Source: Candidatus Poribacteria bacterium (lineage in GTDB: Bacteria > Poribacteria > WGA-4E > WGA-3G). Taken from it: a stretch of DNA of 6,838 nucleotides. The notes beneath the pieces were generated by a model. The model did no database searches and had not been told where the DNA came from. It was given only the letters and a program-made list of their open reading frames with translations. Position numbers and translations under genes: made by a program. This document shows positions 5,743 to 6,838 of this stretch, piece after piece. The number at the start of each line of letters is the position of its first letter. Position 1 is the first letter of the stretch. The stretch spans positions 1 through 6,838 of the forward strand of contig JAPPDN010000475.1 of the NCBI GenBank assembly GCA_028824575.1, read 5' to 3'.

Positions 5743-6838
5743 TCAAAATTCCAACGTCAGTGCCAGGAAGGGGATTATAGGCAATTGGGCGACCGGTACT
5801 TGTTTTGTATAATTTTTGTTGTAGCGAACTTGGAGGATGTTGGTGCGGTTGTAAGCGTTCCAGAGTTCTGCGGTAAACCCTCCCTTCCATCTGCCGATAT
5901 TTAAGAAGGACAAGTGGAACCGTAAATCCAAGCGGTGATATGCTGCTGTGCGCTCCGGATCGCCGTAAATTGGTAGCCACGTTTTGTTTTTGGTAAAGGG
6001 ATTGGTATACCGTTCCCGATCAACCAACGGCGAATATAGCGCACCACTCTTGTATTGCCAATTTGCGCCAAATTCCCACCTATCTGAGTGATAATTCATG
6101 CCGATTGTCACAACATGTGGCGTATTATACATATAAAAGCGCTCGTCGTCCCTTGGGGAATCTTGGCGTTTAGAGATAGTATAGGCATAAGAGAGCCAAC
6201 CCCGCAACGCGTCGCCTATTTGATGCTCCAATGAGACCTCAACACCTTTCACATATCCGGTTCGCTGATTCTGATAACGTCTTTCGGATATGTTATAAGT
6301 AATCATATCGCGAAGGTCTTTGTAATAGCCAGCGATTTCAATCTTTGTCTGATTAGGTAACGGTCTCTTCTTTGTAGGTGCAGTTGAACCTATTTCCTTC
6401 GGTTTTGAGGTTAACATTTTTTCCAATGCGACGACATAATGCTTTGCCAGACTTGGGGCAATCTCTGGATTCTCTTTTCCAAGGACGACTTGATAAAACT
6501 GTGGGTTCTGAACATAACTGCCGTACATGAAACGGAGATCTACCGGAAAAAGATGTAGCTCTTCGGTATTCTCAAAATCTGGTCCGAGCCTCACGCCGAG
6601 GAGCCCACGCGGTTGGAGTGAAAAGTTGTCTATCAGATTAAAATAGCTTGCACGCATCCCGACAGTGGCATAAAGGTCAGTGTAGCGAGGCGAAGGTAAG
6701 TCCTGTGTTGCTTGCAGGTACCCTTCGAGACGATGCTGGCTCTTGGATATATTGGTAAGGATTTTTTCTCCATCTTGCTTAAGCCTGAAATCATAGTCTG
6801 GATCCCCTTCTTCAAATGGACGCGCACCGACACTCATC
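5743..6838 (-). CDS. TonB-dependent receptor, C-terminal part (5' end outside window)
   Basis: The visible 364 residues form the back half of an outer-membrane TonB-dependent receptor barrel. Successive strands carry receptor-like motifs: LYATVGMRASYF at 55-66, LQPRGLLGVRLG at 74-85, MYGSYVQNPQFYQVV at 104-118, GYVKGVEVSLEHQIG at 194-208 and GWLSYAYTISKRQD at 213-226. NTPHVVTIGMNYH at 238-250, YKSGALYSP at 262-270, YHRLDLRFHLSF at 300-311 and ELWNAYNRTNIL at 324-335 follow. The chain ends in the strand PFLALTLEF, with the terminal Phe typical of BAM-assembled barrels. Complete receptors are usually 700-900 residues with an N-terminal plug and TonB box, which must lie beyond the right edge. 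The ATG at 6837 is therefore probably an internal Met. A CarboxypepD_reg-like front domain cannot be seen or excluded. The gene is followed by the DUF5916 gene after 94 nt and is served presumably by a TonB such as the one at 1922-2872. The ligand is unknown. Confidence 0.88.
   Translation of the reverse strand, partial: MSVGARPFEEGDPDYDFRLKQDGEKILTNISKSQHRLEGYLQATQDLPSPRYTDLYATVGMRASYFNLIDNFSLQPRGLLGVRLGPDFENTEELHLFPVDLRFMYGSYVQNPQFYQVVLGKENPEIAPSLAKHYVVALEKMLTSKPKEIGSTAPTKKRPLPNQTKIEIAGYYKDLRDMITYNISERRYQNQRTGYVKGVEVSLEHQIGDALRGWLSYAYTISKRQDSPRDDERFYMYNTPHVVTIGMNYHSDRWEFGANWQYKSGALYSPLVDRERYTNPFTKNKTWLPIYGDPERTAAYHRLDLRFHLSFLNIGRWKGGFTAELWNAYNRTNILQVRYNKNYTKQVPVAQLPIIPFLALTLEF

Noticed and set aside
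1..6838. CRISPR array, tRNA, rRNA, transposase or phage genes
   Set aside because: No regularly spaced repeats, cloverleaf, rRNA-like sequence or mobile-element protein was seen on either strand.

Overview
The window reads as a piece of a Gram-negative (two-membrane) bacterial chromosome of moderate GC. It carries a housekeeping purine gene beside an outer-membrane TonB locus on the opposite strand. No rRNA or taxonomic marker is present. The combination of a purM followed by a FliG-like protein, a CBM9-like/DUF5916 outer-membrane barrel, a TonB-dependent receptor and degenerate 7-bp repeats of the CAGTTTT type between genes resembles Candidatus Poribacteria or a related environmental lineage. 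That placement is inference from remembered genome style, not proof.

Plus strand, 11-1799: purM (AIR synthetase, purine biosynthesis) overlaps by 14 nt a gene for a FliG-like protein. The second gene starts at a GTG behind a good Shine-Dalgarno sequence inside the end of purM, so the two are probably translationally coupled. The FliG-like protein has the middle and C-terminal FliG domains. It lacks the N-terminal FliF-binding domain, and four of the five charged torque residues are replaced by non-equivalent ones.

Minus strand, 6838-1774: reading from the right edge, the order is the C-terminal half of a TonB-dependent receptor (start outside the window), 94 nt, a CBM9-like/DUF5916 outer-membrane protein with a TTG start, a 513-nt non-coding gap, a TonB-family energy transducer, 49 nt, and the first 23 codons of a second, nearly identical TonB-type gene. 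That second gene is cut off 4 bp from the stop of the FliG-like gene. The stub is a rearrangement scar and suggests that a tandem tonB paralogue once stood here.

The 513-nt gap (2873-3386) holds a minus-strand sigma70-type promoter with perfect consensus hexamers and a 17-bp spacer. It lies about 195 nt upstream of tonB, giving a long AT-rich leader with two inverted repeats. The gap also contains a degenerate 7-bp tandem repeat and an 11-bp perfect inverted repeat. The receptor, the DUF5916 barrel and TonB plausibly work together at the outer membrane, with TonB supplying energy to the receptor. The substrate cannot be read from the sequence.
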